From Turbatrix aceti (Eukaryota > Nematoda > Chromadorea > Rhabditida > Panagrolaimidae): a stretch of 64,000 nucleotides of DNA. The stretch spans positions 6,271,246 through 6,335,245 of the forward strand of contig OZ017770.1 in the NCBI GenBank assembly GCA_963969345.1. The letters are read 5' to 3'. Every line of letters starts with the position of its first letter. Within the stretch, counting starts at the first letter, position 1. Below, in pieces: positions 50,845 through 62,842 of the stretch. Position numbers and translations under genes: made by a program. Below the pieces are notes generated by a model, which was not told where the DNA came from, made no database searches, and worked only from the letters and a program-made list of their open reading frames with translations.

Positions 50845-51930
50845 ATGACCAATGCTAGCGGAGAGAATACCGGCGGCTTTCTGCAGACTGCAGTAATTAT
50901 TGCGTCGTTAGTATTGCTTATGGCTGGCCTAATTATGAGTATAATTGGTGTGCTCAATCCCAGCTGGCAGGTTGTTGACATCAGGGAGTTCAAAGCTGAG
51001 CATCATGTAAATCCGGTGTACCATGAGCAATTTGAAAAAAAAATGTTTTTTTAACTTTCAGCACGGTCTCTGGCTAGATTGCACCAAAAGCCAAGTGAGA
51101 TCAAGCAGTCTTCCACAGTACAATGACCGCAGCCTGCATTGCACCTACAAATTCGATCTCCAAGCGTCAGAAATCATTGATCAGAACATCGAGGAGGCAG
51201 ATGCGGGCAGCGCAGCCGCGGAAGCAGAGCACCACCAGTTTTTCTGTCAGCTGATTTTTTAATCGCAAACTTGTTTAACAAAAAAAAACACATTTTAGTC
51301 TGGCAGAAAGCGTGTCTCGCCTGCATTGGCATTTCTCTCGCCACCGGGGCACTTGCCCTGACTTCTGGTACCTGCTCACCTTGCTCGCCACCCTGCGCTC
51401 TGATTTTTAGCATTCTGAATTTCATTTCCTGTAAGTTTACACGTTTTTTTTTGTAACCGAACAGTCAAACGTAGTTTGGTTGATTATGGGGAACCAAAAC
51501 AACAACGTATTTATTGCAATCATCGAATTCGTTTAGTTCTCGCGTCAGCAGTTGCCACGATCATCTTCTTCTTTGCCGCCCATCGGGTCGACAACCGCTT
51601 TGTGCAAGGACTCGTCGGCACGTACGAGGTAAGGGACAGTTGAATTTGTGACGCTCAGTATTTTGTTAAGTTTGTCTAGCGAATTTCAACTCTCTTGACT
51701 ATTTTTTTAACCGCCTCGTTTCTGACTACAATGAGTTTCTTCTTTATTTTCAGCAAACAATAGGCTCGTCATTTTACATCTACGGTCTCGGGACCGTGCT
51801 CTTATTGTTATCAACTCTCATTGCCATAGCCGGGGCATATCAGCTGCTCAATCGATCTTCGTCACGGAACGATCTCGATTATCACTTACGAGACTTTCCT
51901 CCCTACTATATGCATCCCACGCGTGTTTAA
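50845..51930 (+). CDS. Claudin-like four-pass membrane protein
   Basis: Five exons (50845-51006, 51062-51245, 51299-51430, 51537-51628, 51754-51930) give 248 residues in frame. It has four membrane segments: AVIIASLVLLMAGLIMSIIG; the CLACIGISLATGALAL region; SAVATIIFFFAA; and YGLGTVLLLLSTLIAIAGAY. The first extracellular loop carries the claudin/PMP22 signature: a Trp (NPSWQVVD), then HGLWLDC and a second Cys (LHCTYKF). The tail ends with Tyr/Pro-rich DFPPYYMHPTRV. Such proteins organise cell junctions; the exact subfamily (claudin or VAB-9/TMEM47) is not resolved. An in-frame ATG at 50815 is an alternative start. Confidence 0.75.
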
Positions 51931-51993
51931 CTGTCTATCCATCGTGCTCGTGCTCGTGCTCATCAGCCTGTTTTTCTCATGACGCATTTGGTT

Positions 51994-51999
51994 AATAAA
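51994..51999 (+). terminator. Polyadenylation signal of the claudin-like gene
   Basis: AATAAA 64 bp after the stop codon. The following 540 bp to 52540 contain no visible gene and should hold the MMADHC promoter. Confidence 0.55.
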
Positions 52000-52540
52000 G
52001 ATCATCGATCCTTCGAAACCGTCGAATCACTCTATCGGACCGAGTTCAGAGTACGCCCGAGGTTCTTCTCTCAAAGAACAACACACCACATCGCGTAACT
52101 CCGACAGTTGCGCGTATGTACATGCCTTGTGATTGATCTTATGATGCTCAAAGTGCTGTCAATATTGATTAAACCCGCTGTTACTGCCTACTGCCAGTAC
52201 CCCTTCATTATCGTTGCGCCGAGAACGTCTAAAAATGATGTGTGGAATGAAAAGTGAGCGCGCACGCGCTTACTTCTTTTTTAGCTCGATGAGTCTTGGC
52301 AAAGTGTTCATAGTGCACTCATTGGGGTGTGTGCTGCCGTATGTTATATTTATCTTTCTTGCTGTCACGCTCGTGTAGTCTCGGATGTTCTCCGCATTTC
52401 TTCGAGTTTTACTGATTCTGCGCGCTTCGTGATCTCTTCGCTGTGATCTTTATCGCGTTCGCCAATGTTGTTGGTTGTGTACATATAAGTGGGAGCGATT
52501 TGCAGACTTCGTCTTCAGTTTTTTTCGTTCGTTCGACGCC

Positions 52541-53617
52541 ATGGCTTTCTCCTCGTCGGTAAGAGCGATTACTTTCTTTTTGTATCGCATTCTCATTTAT
52601 GTTCATTTAGGTGTCTCTCTGCCGTGTTAACGTTGGCACTTTCAACAACAACAAGTTGTCGACTCTCGCACGCGCGGCTCAGGCCCACGCGGTTTTTTCC
52701 GATGGCAACGCTACGCAACGTTCGTTCTCTTATCAGTCTCATTGTGTCATTCATCTCACCGTGCAATCATGATTTCAGGTCGCATTAACAGCCTGCTCGG
52801 ACCCAACAAGCAGTTTCCTCTGCCGGGCGACGTTGCCGTGTCGCAGCTCAACATCTTGCCTTTTGAAGAAGTGAGTTTTTACTCTTTTTTGCACTTGGTC
52901 AATTTACTATTTGAGTTTTTTTGCAGAAGCACGTGCAGCCAGCCAAGCAAGAGAAGACCCCGGTCTCCGACTACAAGACCGTTTCCATCGATGAGGTATT
53001 CAACAACTTCAAGGTCCGTAAGGCTGCTCACTACGAGCCGGCTCCCGTCATTGACAAACTCAAATCAGACGTCAACGTCGAACTGAAAGCGAATAACTGC
53101 CCGCGTCTCCTGAAACGGGAACTCAAATCTCTTTTCCCAGGTCTCGAACTTGCGTCCAAGCAGATCACTGTGTTGAATCTCACCCAGAAGTCAGACTCCG
53201 ACATGTCGGTTTGGTCTGAAGGCATGGAAGACGAGCGCATGAAGCTCACGGCTTCCTTCATCGAGAGCGCCACCGAAATCTGCAATGCTCTTGCTCAGGA
53301 TGGCTACTGGGCCAACTTCATCGATCCCTCCAGTGGACGTCCCGTACGTTTCGAGAGTTTTTACGTACTTTGTTTTGTTTACCCAACGTTTTTTGTAGTA
53401 CCTCGGCGAGTACACCAACTCCACGCTGTTTGAAATGGACGAGCGCTATCGTCAGCTCGGTTTCCAGATTGAAGATCTTGGCTGCTGCTTGGTCATCAAG
53501 CACATGCTCTGGGGCACGCATGCCTTTGTCGGAACGATCTTCACGGATGCCTCCCTTGACTCGGAGTTCGTTCGCGACGTTCTCAAGAGCGTCAACAGCG
53601 ATGAAAAGACTGACTAG
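52541..53617 (+). CDS. mmad-1: Cobalamin trafficking protein MMADHC (CblD)
   Basis: Five exons (52541-52558, 52611-52719, 52779-52870, 52927-53343, 53399-53617) give 284 residues in frame. MMADHC works with MMACHC to direct vitamin B12 to methionine synthase or methylmalonyl-CoA mutase. Conserved stretches are [78 protein letters not shown] and [18 protein letters not shown]. The first exon codes only six residues. AATAAA at 53666-53671. Confidence 0.94.
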
Positions 53618-53813
53618 GTATTTTTGTAATATGAACTGGTTTCGCCGACAATATGTACATGGATGAATAAAATAAAGAGTATTTCGCACTGCATTTTGGC
53701 GAGGGGTTTTCTCTGTCTTCCCATTGCTAACATATCTTTTAACCTTTGCTTATCTCTGCTTTCAGCAACTTTCAGTAACACGCTTTCTTCATCTTTTTTT
53801 TCAGCCTGCAAAA
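53618..53813 (+). promoter_or_regulatory. Intercistronic region with trans-splice-like acceptor
   Basis: The 196-bp gap between MMADHC and the next plus-strand ATG contains a poly(A) signal at 53666 and a strong acceptor (ctttttttttcag-like, ending 53804) nine nt before the ATG. This is operon-like. Confidence 0.45.
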
Positions 53814-54208
53814 ATGGATCTCTCCGACATTCTCATGACCCGTGGTTTTACCATGAAGCAGTTCAGCTTGATCGCGAAAATCCTTGTCTGCCTCGCCATT
53901 CTCATTCCCCTCTTTGGCTTCCTCCTGTACTGTGCCGGCTCGCTGATTTTCAGCGCCTGGGTCAGCATTACGACCTTTGGTAAGCATAAATATTAATTAT
54001 GGATTTTTGCCAGCATTTTAATGGTTTTGCTTCAGTCACCATGGTTGTGAACGGCCTCTTCTGCCTGTTCTCCTACACCGTGACCTGTGTCGGAATCGCC
54101 ATGTCTCTGGCTGTCATCGCCGGACTGCTGAGTCTGATCTTCGAGACTCGCCAGGTCACTCAGGGCCTTGAGACCTTCGAGGCCTCGATGAGCCGTTTCT
54201 ACGTCTAA
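53814..54208 (+). CDS. Small multi-pass membrane protein (112 aa)
   Basis: Two exons (53814-53979, 54036-54208) give 112 residues. After a polar start (MDLSDILMTRGFTMKQFS) come about three hydrophobic segments: ILVCLAILIPLFGFLLYCAG; the GLFCLFSYTVTCVGI region; and MSLAVIAGLLSLIF. The tail is short and soluble, ending MSRFYV. Family not recognised. Its position right behind MMADHC suggests co-transcription rather than a shared function. Confidence 0.75.
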
Positions 54209-54461
54209 AATTCCGGGTTCGCTGCAAAATGACCTTCGATGTTATTACGCGTAGTTCTTTTTGTTGATCCAGGTTTGATTGTTTGTAATTATTGTTAAGT
54301 TTATCAATTCCAAATTCGCTTAATTTTTGGGGTATGCTTGAAACTGAAATTTCACTTTTTGTTTATTTGTCATTTTTCATGCATACATAATAATTGTGAT
54401 AATGGTGTGATAATGGGACATCTGAGGATCTTTTTCAAAATTGAAAAACAGTGGTTGGGAG

Positions 54462-54937
54462 TTAATTGACACAGTCGCGTTCTTCTTCATCAAAAATGAT
54501 CTGCATGTTGACGATGCCGATGTCAAACATCTTGGTAGGCGTGTTGCCGTTGCTGACGTACGAATCAGGGATCGTGAAGGCTACCTTGCGTTGGCAGGGC
54601 ATTAATCCGTCGTCACAGTCGTGGTAGATCTTCAGAACGGGGTCGATGGTGGTTCTGTAAATGAACAATAGACCACGTGGATGAGATTTATAAAAAATAT
54701 GACTTACAACTCGCTGGTATGCCCAGAGAGCTCAAAATAGCCCTTTGAATTGGTGTGCCCTTCTTCCAGAAGGTCATCGAGATCGGGACCGCTGTCATCG
54801 TCCCACAACTTGACAAGTGTATCGGCAAGAGGCTTGTCGCCGCACATGAGGACGCCTCGAACACCGGCACTCTGCGTACGCAGGGCCAGAATCGGCGATA
54901 GGTGAGCGACGAGAGCAAGTACGAATATCGACTTCAT
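54462..54937 (-). CDS. Transthyretin-like (TTR) secreted protein
   Basis: Two exons (54937-54708, 54654-54462) give 140 residues. A signal peptide (MKSIFVLALVAHLSPILAL) is followed by the TTR-52-type beta-sandwich: QSAGVRGVLMCGDKPLADT, VKLWDDDSGPDLDDLL, SKGYFELSGHTSELTTIDP, KIYHDCDDGLMPCQRKV, and a C-terminal Cys in RDCVN. The family is large in nematodes and mostly secreted; TTR-52 bridges phosphatidylserine to engulfment receptors, but most members have no known role. Four Cys suggest two disulfides. Confidence 0.93.
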
Positions 54938-55671
54938 ATCGGTTCTGAAATGAGAAACAAGTTACAAGTAACACTGCAGGGTCGTTCTAAGGTAGGGGTA
55001 TAAATAAATTTCTCCGCGACAGGAGAATTGTTTATCATTATCAACACCAAACACAACGCTCTACCATAACGACTGTGTAAAAATTGACTAGAATGATTGG
55101 TCAAAAACTACTAACCGGTTCTTTTTATATTTTTTTGACACAGACATTGAACTCTTGTATTTTGAATAGTCATATGCTCATATTATGCTGCGATGAGTGA
55201 GTCATCACGTATCATCTTCACAATGCGCATTTACGATACCAGTTGCTGATCTGAGCTTCTTAAGATGCGTCATACTTTGCATATCGGACTATAAGAGCAA
55301 TACGATCTCGAAGTCGGTTGTTTTTTGCCATCACAGTTGCAAAGAAAACCTTACACCGCGCATGTTAATATGCATGCGCGGATTGCAGAGTAAAACAAGA
55401 TCTGAAAGCAAACAAATGACGAAAAATCAAATGATTATCCCCCAGTGCCATATGCATTTCATTTCAGTTTTGAACCGGCTCCTTCGCCAGCCTCTTTAAA
55501 AAGCCTGTCAGTCGGCGTCATCAAATCTATGCGCGACGCATCTGCCTGCACATCCCCTCGTTACTTTGCTTTTTTCGTTATCCTCCGTTGACGTCGACAT
55601 CCTTCGCTCGCATTGTCGTCTTTCGATTGATTTGGCGGCTGGAAGCTTTGTTCGTTTTTTAGGATTGTGTC
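54938..55671. other. Divergent promoter region
   Basis: Between the TTR gene (minus) and the EF-hand gene (plus). The latter's ATG follows an acceptor gttcgttttttag by 9 nt. No other gene seen. Confidence 0.45.
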
Positions 55672-56561
55672 ATGACTTCAAACTCGGTTATTTGGGTGGT
55701 CTTGTTGTCTGCTCTCGTCGTATCCTTGGTTAGCTCACAGTCCTCGAAGCATCTTATTGATACGAGTAAGAAAGCTTTTTTTTGCGTTCAAAAAAAATGG
55801 AAAAAACTCTTCAGCGAACGACTTTGACTCCGTGGACCAGAACAAAAATGGAGAGATATCCATGTCAGAATTTTTGAAATGGCGTGGAAACGAGGAGCAG
55901 AGCAAGAGCATCAGTAAGACCCCAGGATATTCCGGATTTAAATTAATGCGATTTCTTATAGAGCTGTTCAAATCATATGACTCGAACATCGACGGACACC
56001 TTTCCGTCAACGAATTTGTGCCTCTTGTATACAGCCTTAGCCGATCGGCCGCCACCGAAAGCGAGCTTCTGTTTAGCGTAAGTTGACGATTTTTGTCAAT
56101 CAACAATAAGCCAGGATATTTTTAAACAGCGTTTGGACGCGAATAACGACGGAGTTCTGACCCGAGAAGAAGCTCGTTTTTCGAAGGAACGCATTCCCGA
56201 CGAAATCACGACAGGTCTTTTCCTTGTAGCCGACACAAACGGAGATGGAAAAATCTCGCTTCAAGAGTTCAACACTGTTGTGCTGTCCACCGAAACTCTG
56301 CCTCACAATCCGCAGCAGGACGTTGCCCAATCTCTTTTGGCTTCCATGGATGTGAATAACGATCAGCATATCAGCCGCACTGAGCTACGACGCTTCATTC
56401 ACACATTCAACAAAATTGATGACTCCGAAATCGATGCGGCATTTGCGGTTATCGATACTGACAGAAATGGCGTACTGTCAGTCGAGGAACTTAACCGCGT
56501 GCCATCTAAGATTACCGATCTCGCTGGAATTCGTCCCATGCCGAGCATTTCACAGAACTAA
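55672..56561 (+). CDS. Secreted EF-hand calcium-binding protein
   Basis: Four exons (55672-55765, 55815-55913, 55962-56077, 56130-56561) give 246 residues. A hydrophobic signal peptide (VIWVVLLSALVVSLVSS) precedes six EF-hand loops: DQNKNGEISMSE, DSNIDGHLSVNE, DANNDGVLTREE, DTNGDGKISLQE, DVNNDQHISRTE and DTDRNGVLSVEE. Most have acceptable ligand spacing; the fifth has Gln in place of the usual Gly. Six hands after a signal peptide recall calumenin/reticulocalbin (CREC) proteins, but the C-terminus is PSISQN, with no HDEL-type retention signal, so it should be secreted. Confidence 0.85.
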
Positions 56562-57345
56562 GTTGTCATACCGTTGTTAACTTTTTTATTTCAACTAAAA
56601 AGTATTTGTATATATTGCAGTTACTGTTCAAAAAAATATGTTTTTTGATGACCAAGTTAAACATTTTTATATTTACATAAATGTGGTTTTAAATGTTTTT
56701 TGGCTTTTAAAAAACACGACAAACAGATTGCAACTTTGTCACTTTGGTTAACCCATTTTTGCAACATTCATGGATAAGATTCGGGTGAAAATAATATTTT
56801 TGGCTTACGTTACAAAGAAATTATTCAAAAAACAATTGCTTTTATTATTTTACTTTTTTTTTGTAAAATTTCCCTTCGAGCACACCAGAAGCCATCTTCA
56901 ATGGTTATACAACACGATCTGATGTTGTTGTCATTGTCTTCGCTGAACAAGGATGAATCACCTCTTTTCCGGGTGGACATTAATCGGAAGCAAAATTACA
57001 CAAACAACAATTGATCGACGAATTTGGAACACTCAGTTCGCTGATAAGGCTAATACATATAAAAAACTGATCTTGTAATGCCAGCGGACTACAACAATAA
57101 CGTCACAGTTAGACAGTTTTAAACCTTTGTATATCACATCATGTCAGTAAACAAACGGGTTCTGAAGGTTGTATTTGGCAGTGTAACACCCAGCCGCCTG
57201 GGGCCTCGACGTGTACTACAACGCAGTCCTAGAGAGTGACATTGATATCTTCCAGCTAAACTGTCGCAATGCACGTTTTTTTTATTTGTCTAATTTTTTT
57301 ACGTCAAAAATTCACGATGGAGATGATAACTTTGGTGTCATTGAG
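56562..57345. other. Convergent intergenic region
   Basis: A/T-rich 3' flanks of the EF-hand and second TTR genes. No coding sequence is supported. Confidence 0.45.
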
Positions 57346-58144
57346 CTAGTTGAGACAGTCGCGTGATTCGCCAGGATACTTTCCAGCCAACTCCAGGACA
57401 CCAGCGTCATAATAAGTTTTTGGTTTTTCGCCACTCGAGATATACTTGTCAGGAAGCATAATGGAGAATTTGCGTTGGCAAGGCTGCAGAAAAAAACGGA
57501 AAGATAAATATGTGAAAAAAAACAAAGTATCAGGCAAGAAGTTTATTCAGCTTATTAAAGACTTTGCACAAATAAACCGGGCATCCACTGTCAAAAAAAG
57601 CAAAAAAAAATTAGTGAATGCAATCGCGCTCTTCGCCTTTGTAAATGCCGGCAAGCTCGATAACACCGGAGTTGAAGTAGGTTTCTGGTTTTTCGCCGGA
57701 AGAAATGTATTTGTCAGGAAGCATGATAGAAATTTTGCGCTGGCAAGGCTAAGAAAAAAATAAACCTTGCTAAAAAGAAAGAAAAACAATGCAAAGTAGC
57801 TTACCGTAAGACCATCGTTGCAGTCGTGGTAGATGTTGAGCTTGGGGTCAATGGTCGTGAATTCATGGGTGTAGCCGGCAAGCTCAAACTGACCCTGCGA
57901 GTTTGTTTTGCCCTCGTCGAGAAGATCGTCGGCGTCGATGCCTCTGTCGTCGTCATAGAGCTTGACTTTGACTCCGGCGGCAGGCTTACCGTCACAGACC
58001 TGAAAAAAAAGTTGACCGGTCATATCCAATATTACCTGCAATGTTCAATCTTACCAGTTGCCCACGAACTCCGGCGCTCTGCTTGCGACCAATTCCAATG
58101 GCAGTAGCAATGCCGACGACGACAAGTAGAACAATCAACTTCAT
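57346..58144 (-). CDS. Transthyretin-like protein with two alternative last exons
   Basis: Exons 58144-58055 (signal peptide MKLIVLLVVVGIATAIG) and 57999-57805 (VCDGKPAAGVKVKLYDDDRG, then YTHEFTTIDP and KLNIYHDCNDGLT) can join in phase 0 to either of two terminal exons of exactly 138 nt. Exon 3a (57748-57611) encodes PCQRKISIMLPDKYISSGEK, then PETYFNSG, ending RDCIH. Exon 3b (57483-57346) encodes PCQRKFSIMLPDKYISSGEK, then PKTYYDAG, ending RDCLN. Both forms are 140 residues. A minus-strand AATAAA near 57547-57542 lies between them, so choice of exon could be set by alternative polyadenylation. The Cys pattern equals that of the other TTR gene. Confidence 0.9.
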
Positions 58145-61100
58145 GGCTGTTTGTTATTCGCAGACACTAAAATGATTTCAAAAAAATTACTCCGGGGGTC
58201 GTTCAGGTACGCGTAAAAATGGTCGGAAGTTCGCCCGGTGTGTCTGCTTTTATTGTTTCCACAGAAAATTACGCACTAAGGCGTTACCAAGCAAGATCAT
58301 CACCCTTCTAACCTTTAAAACTGGTTGGAAAGCGTGGTTTAACAGTGCTCTGGGCATGCGATTGGAAGCAGTGATAAGTCATCGCCTGTCTTGTCAACAA
58401 AGACCATAACCTATGACTCTGCGCCATGAAAGAAGTTTGTTTCATCCCCAAGAATTTATGTTTTTGGGTTTAATATTTTACGAAAACAATGCATGATACA
58501 CGGAAGTATACACCAAGGCCGTTGTTTGAACACAACGACAAAATCTTCACGCGCATTTACCTCGGTCTTGTTGTTATTAGTCATCCATTACCGGCGCTAA
58601 GTCGTCGTCATTGTTTTGTTTTGTTTTTCTTTTACGGTTTCCCACATAACTGTAAACGGATGCGTAAGGCGTGGAAGTGCAGCTGACCGGTAATATGAAA
58701 AAAATCAACAGATGAAGCGTAACGGCATACAGCCACATCAAAGTTGGCAAGCCGTCTTCATTTGCATACACGACGATATCTTCAATGAATTAAACTAGGT
58801 AAACAGCAAAAATGTCAAACTCATTTTCCTGTCTTCAGTGTAACAGAATCCGGTTCGACGATGAATCCATAACAAGACAATGACAGGTAGCAGTGCTTCT
58901 GTGCTTTTTCGTATTTCTCATTGAACATAAATGAAACATATTACTCATTTCACATGTCGTGTTTTTTAAAACAATAAAAACTGAACAGAAAAACGTTTTA
59001 CATAGCACTACTAAAATTTTTGAGTATGGAAATGCAACTATTGTTTTTTTTCGTATCATTTTTGGCTGACATTTAGCTTTGCCGGTAAGCCTTTACCGTT
59101 GAGAACGTCAGTTGTAGAAAAACTTTTGAAGTTTTTGCACTCGTAGTTGAATGATTAATCTTATCTAATTGTGACAATCCAAGAAGTGAGAGAATAGAAA
59201 TGACCCGCTTGATCAGGGTTTTTTTTTTCAATTGACAAAGTTGTAGGCCAGTTGCTCTGCTAATGGATGCCTTTGATCGGCAGTCAAGTGTTAAAAAAAC
59301 GAGACGGACAAAAAGAGATGCCGTGCGGAAGTGTTCTAACGATCGGCTTTTTTTTGATCGAAATTATACAGTTTGTAATATCTGTCTACCAAAACCACCC
59401 CTTTCTTCGGTGTTAATGAGGTGTTTTTCTTCTTACCGAAAAGTAAGTCGTTAAGCGTGTACTACATGCGCTAGTGGCGCCATCTTTGAAAATTGTCATT
59501 TGTTTCTTCCAAAGATTGCCCATTATGTTGCACAAGGTGTGGTGTAACGATTATGAACAGTGTAACACATTATTTTCACTCCCTTTTCCGTATCAGCCTA
59601 CTTCCTGAACACTCGCTAATTTGCATAGCACGCACGTGCGGTCTTGTGGAACGCCTTAACGTCTTGCATGATTCCGATTTTACAAAGTTTCAAGGTTACT
59701 TGTGTCAGTTTTTTACCCTATGCCCAAACCGTATAATTTCCGTTTTTACGCAGTTCAATCCCTCCTTTGAGTGTCATTAGCAAGAACCATCCAACGGAAG
59801 TTCTAAAAAATTATGCGAACAATGTGGTTGTTTTGTGTGCCGTTCGTCATGCATGTGTTCGCGCAAAAGGTAGGAGGAAGAGAGGACGTCAGTGACAGTC
59901 TAATTTTAATGGAGAAGAGGCATCATCGTCAAGACGGGCACAGGCACGCGACAATGTGTTCACAACAGCATGAGATGTGTCGTGATCTTGTCGGGGACTA
60001 CGTTTTGACTATTTCGGTCCTTCTGTGCCCCCATCTTGATGTGCTTTTATCTGACTCATAGTGCCTTGTGGTTGTCGTTAAAGCGGTAATTTTTTTGAAA
60101 TACCCTCTTTACTGACAAAACGTTGTAATGATGGCACACCGTCAACGGTACGAAAGCTCGTTCGCCGATGAAATCACATTTTCCCGCCGCAGCCCATTGG
60201 TTTCAATTTGCAAAGGCGTCCACCGTCATCGGTGGCGGTGGCGGCAGCATTACACGCTTTCCTCTGTTTGCATACTTATCAAAGATGATCGTACGACGAC
60301 AGTGGTGGTGGGTTGCCACCGGCCGTCTGGCGACGTCTCATCGACTTTGTTCAACGAGCAGAAGGCAGCATAGCCGTTCTGTTTTTTTTTGCTGCCGCTT
60401 AGAAAATGTCCCGTTCAATTTTTTATCTTTGTTGACACAGATTGTCACACGTTATTTTTGATTGCAATTTTTTTTCTAAAAAGTTTACTTGCCATGGGTG
60501 TGTCTGATTTGTCGATAGTTAGCAGGGCTTCTTTTCTCCAAGTTAATACCAGTGTTTTGACTGCGGCAGTGGTTCAAAATTGGATGTTGGTGCTACTCGC
60601 GCTAGCCGCTACCGTATACAGTCTATCTTCCAATGTGATCTGTTGCTGCAACGTGATTATGTTGTTTTGCGATTCCACTCACTTTTTGCCCGTCTGCCAC
60701 CTCTACCCCAACGGGGAAAACACTTTAGAATCCTCTGCGTTATCTGTTATGAGGCTTTCGATCGCGGTGTAAGAGTATTTGCTCACCGATCCATGGCACA
60801 TTCAATAAAGCAACAAACCATGCGTGCAGCTTATCCTTTACTAACTCTTTAGGGGCGTACCGTAACTAAACGATAAAATGCGATTTGTATATTATTCTCA
60901 CACTCCGATACCGCTTTGTCGAAGAAATTTAGAAAAAATCATCAGTGTTGTCTTTTTTGCCCCAGCTTATAGCCTGTGAGCCGCCACGCGATCGCTAAAA
61001 AGTGAGACCGGGCCTTCGTATTTTGGATTTGCAAACCACCGTTGTTTTTGTACAACAGTGTAGTGTAATTCCTTTGAATTTTCCCCGAAGTCGCATTTTC

Positions 61101-61680
61101 GGGGTTTTTCACCCGCCGTTGGCCATGGCCATAGTTCTTGCATCATTACCGTAAACACACGCGTCGGATTGCAATTACGACCGGTTTATGACGGTGGCAG
61201 TATTGCGAAAGCCGGTAATTCAGTAGGACCTTAGACTCCGGCAATTGTAGGATTACGCCTTTTGCTTTTTGAGTAAAAAAAACGTAAGCCGTTGCCTTCG
61301 GTTGTCTGTTTACCTCGATCATGTTTCTGCCGTGTCATTCTCCGGGGTTTGTCTTAGGCTGTCGTCTTCCCTATTTTTCTCTTCAATTATTTGATCGCGG
61401 CACACGACCTTGTCCAAGTGGCCGGATGTCGAGCAAACGGACCGATGCCTCTTTTCATGAACCCGGGTTAAGTGCCGCGGGATAATAATGGTCGTCCTCG
61501 CGCGCCAAAAGAAGGAGAAAGTTGTTGTGTTGACGAACATCGGCGGTTTCTTTTTGGCACCTTGGTGACAAAATTGCCTGATCCAAAATCGGCGAACGTC
61601 GCACACGAATGCCGCATGTCGGAAGTTATAATTAGCGGGTGTGAACTTACAAATGAGGGCCATCGCGCGAGCCTGGCACC
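58145..61680. other. 3.5-kb stretch without recognised genes
   Basis: Left end is the TTR gene promoter. A frame at 59813-60058 starts with a signal-peptide-like MRTMWLFCVPFVMHVFAQ followed by polar residues and could be a small secreted peptide, but it lacks other support. Frames at 60128-60460 and 60389-60772 look like chance. No RNA gene seen. Confidence 0.35.
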
Positions 61681-61684
61681 TTGT

Positions 61685-61750
61685 AGAAGTCAGAGTCAAT
61701 TAACCCCGTCGAAGGAGGTAGGGCTATCCGCTAGGCCACATATTGCAACG
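61685..61750 (-). other. tRNA-like relic (Arg-type A box)
   Basis: On the minus strand gtggcctagcggatagccc resembles the D-arm/A box of arginine tRNAs, and ggttaattgactc downstream resembles a damaged T-arm. Stems do not close properly, so it is at most a pseudo-tRNA or a tRNA-derived SINE head. Confidence 0.2.
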
Positions 61751-62094
61751 TTCAAGTGTCTTTTCGACGAGTTGCACAATGCATTTTTCATAATTGGTAC
61801 TTTGTTGGTCGTATGATAGTCTGTAGACGCCTGAGACCCCATTTCCCAATGTCTTCAGGCGCCGTCCCAATTGTCTATACGTGTGTCGTTAGTACCACAT
61901 CATAATTTGTGCTTGCGCAATACGGACTCGTCGTAATTCACCGTAATACAGAAGCGCAAAATTCAGTACATTTTCCGGTTTTTTTTGTACATTTTGCTGC
62001 GTTGAAAAAAAGCTTGGGCATTATCGGCCGCCTTGGGGACCGGTTGGTTACCGAGTCATTGCGTCTCATCCTTTCGTCGTGTCTTCTGTCTACT

Positions 62095-62842
62095 ATGGCC
62101 TCTTACAAGGAAAGTGTCAGGGTTCATTTTGGAATTTCTTCACGAAACTTTGCCAAAAGTTTGATTTTACTACGAGAAGTTTATACTGAAAAATTCAGTT
62201 CCACCGCTCATGATCTGACAGAGTTACGGTAGTCGAAAATCACGTTTTTGCCATTTTTGACGATTTTTGGCACGTTCTAGCTAACAAACAACGTTATTTT
62301 CAAAATCAGGGTGTGCATCAATCGACGTAGTTTTGCATGGAGAATCAGATAAAAATATAAAAATTTAGGTTTGCCACCTTAAAAAATGCCGAAATTTGCA
62401 TTTGAAAAGAGGTCACAATGCCAACATTGGTTTCGGCATTTTTCAAGGTCACAACCCTACGTTATTATATTTTTATCTGATTCTCCATGCAAAACTACGT
62501 CGAATGATGCACACCCTGATTTTGAAAATAACGTTGTTTGTTAGCTAGAACGTGCCAAAAATCGTCAAAAATGGCAAAAACGTGATTTTCGACTACCGTA
62601 ACTCTGTCAGATCATGAGCGGTGCAACTGAATTTTTCAGTATAAACTTCTCGTAGTAAAATCAAACTTTTGGCAAAGTTTCGTGAAGAAATTCCAAAATG
62701 AACCCTGACACTTTCCTTGTTAGTGGTCCAACGATACCGTCTGTTGGTTGCATCTGTTTTTCTCTTTCTGTACAATTGTTTGTTTTTTAAATTAATACAG
62801 GCGCATGCATTTTGCATTTTGGCAGCGTTGATCGGCGAGTAA
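62095..62842 (+). CDS. Small ORF re-formed if MITE copy 2 is spliced out
   Basis: ATG at 62095, donor at 62114 inside the element and acceptor AG at 62722-62723 give a 45-codon frame. It reads MASYKE, then MVQRYRLLVASVFLFLYNCL, and ends LAALIGE. The frame is also open upstream to about 61909. It has one hydrophobic segment and no family match. The length could arise by chance, so this is a hypothesis tied to the element. Confidence 0.2.
62106..62719. mobile_element. Foldback MITE, copy 2 (614 bp)
   Basis: Ends are CAAGGAAAGTGTCAGGG and its exact complement; the inverted repeats run almost to the centre (cgacgtagttttgcatgg near 62323 and its complement near 62490). Flanked by TTA at 62103-62105 and 62720-62722. 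Same family as 28726-29334, with better preserved termini. No transposase frame. Confidence 0.88.
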
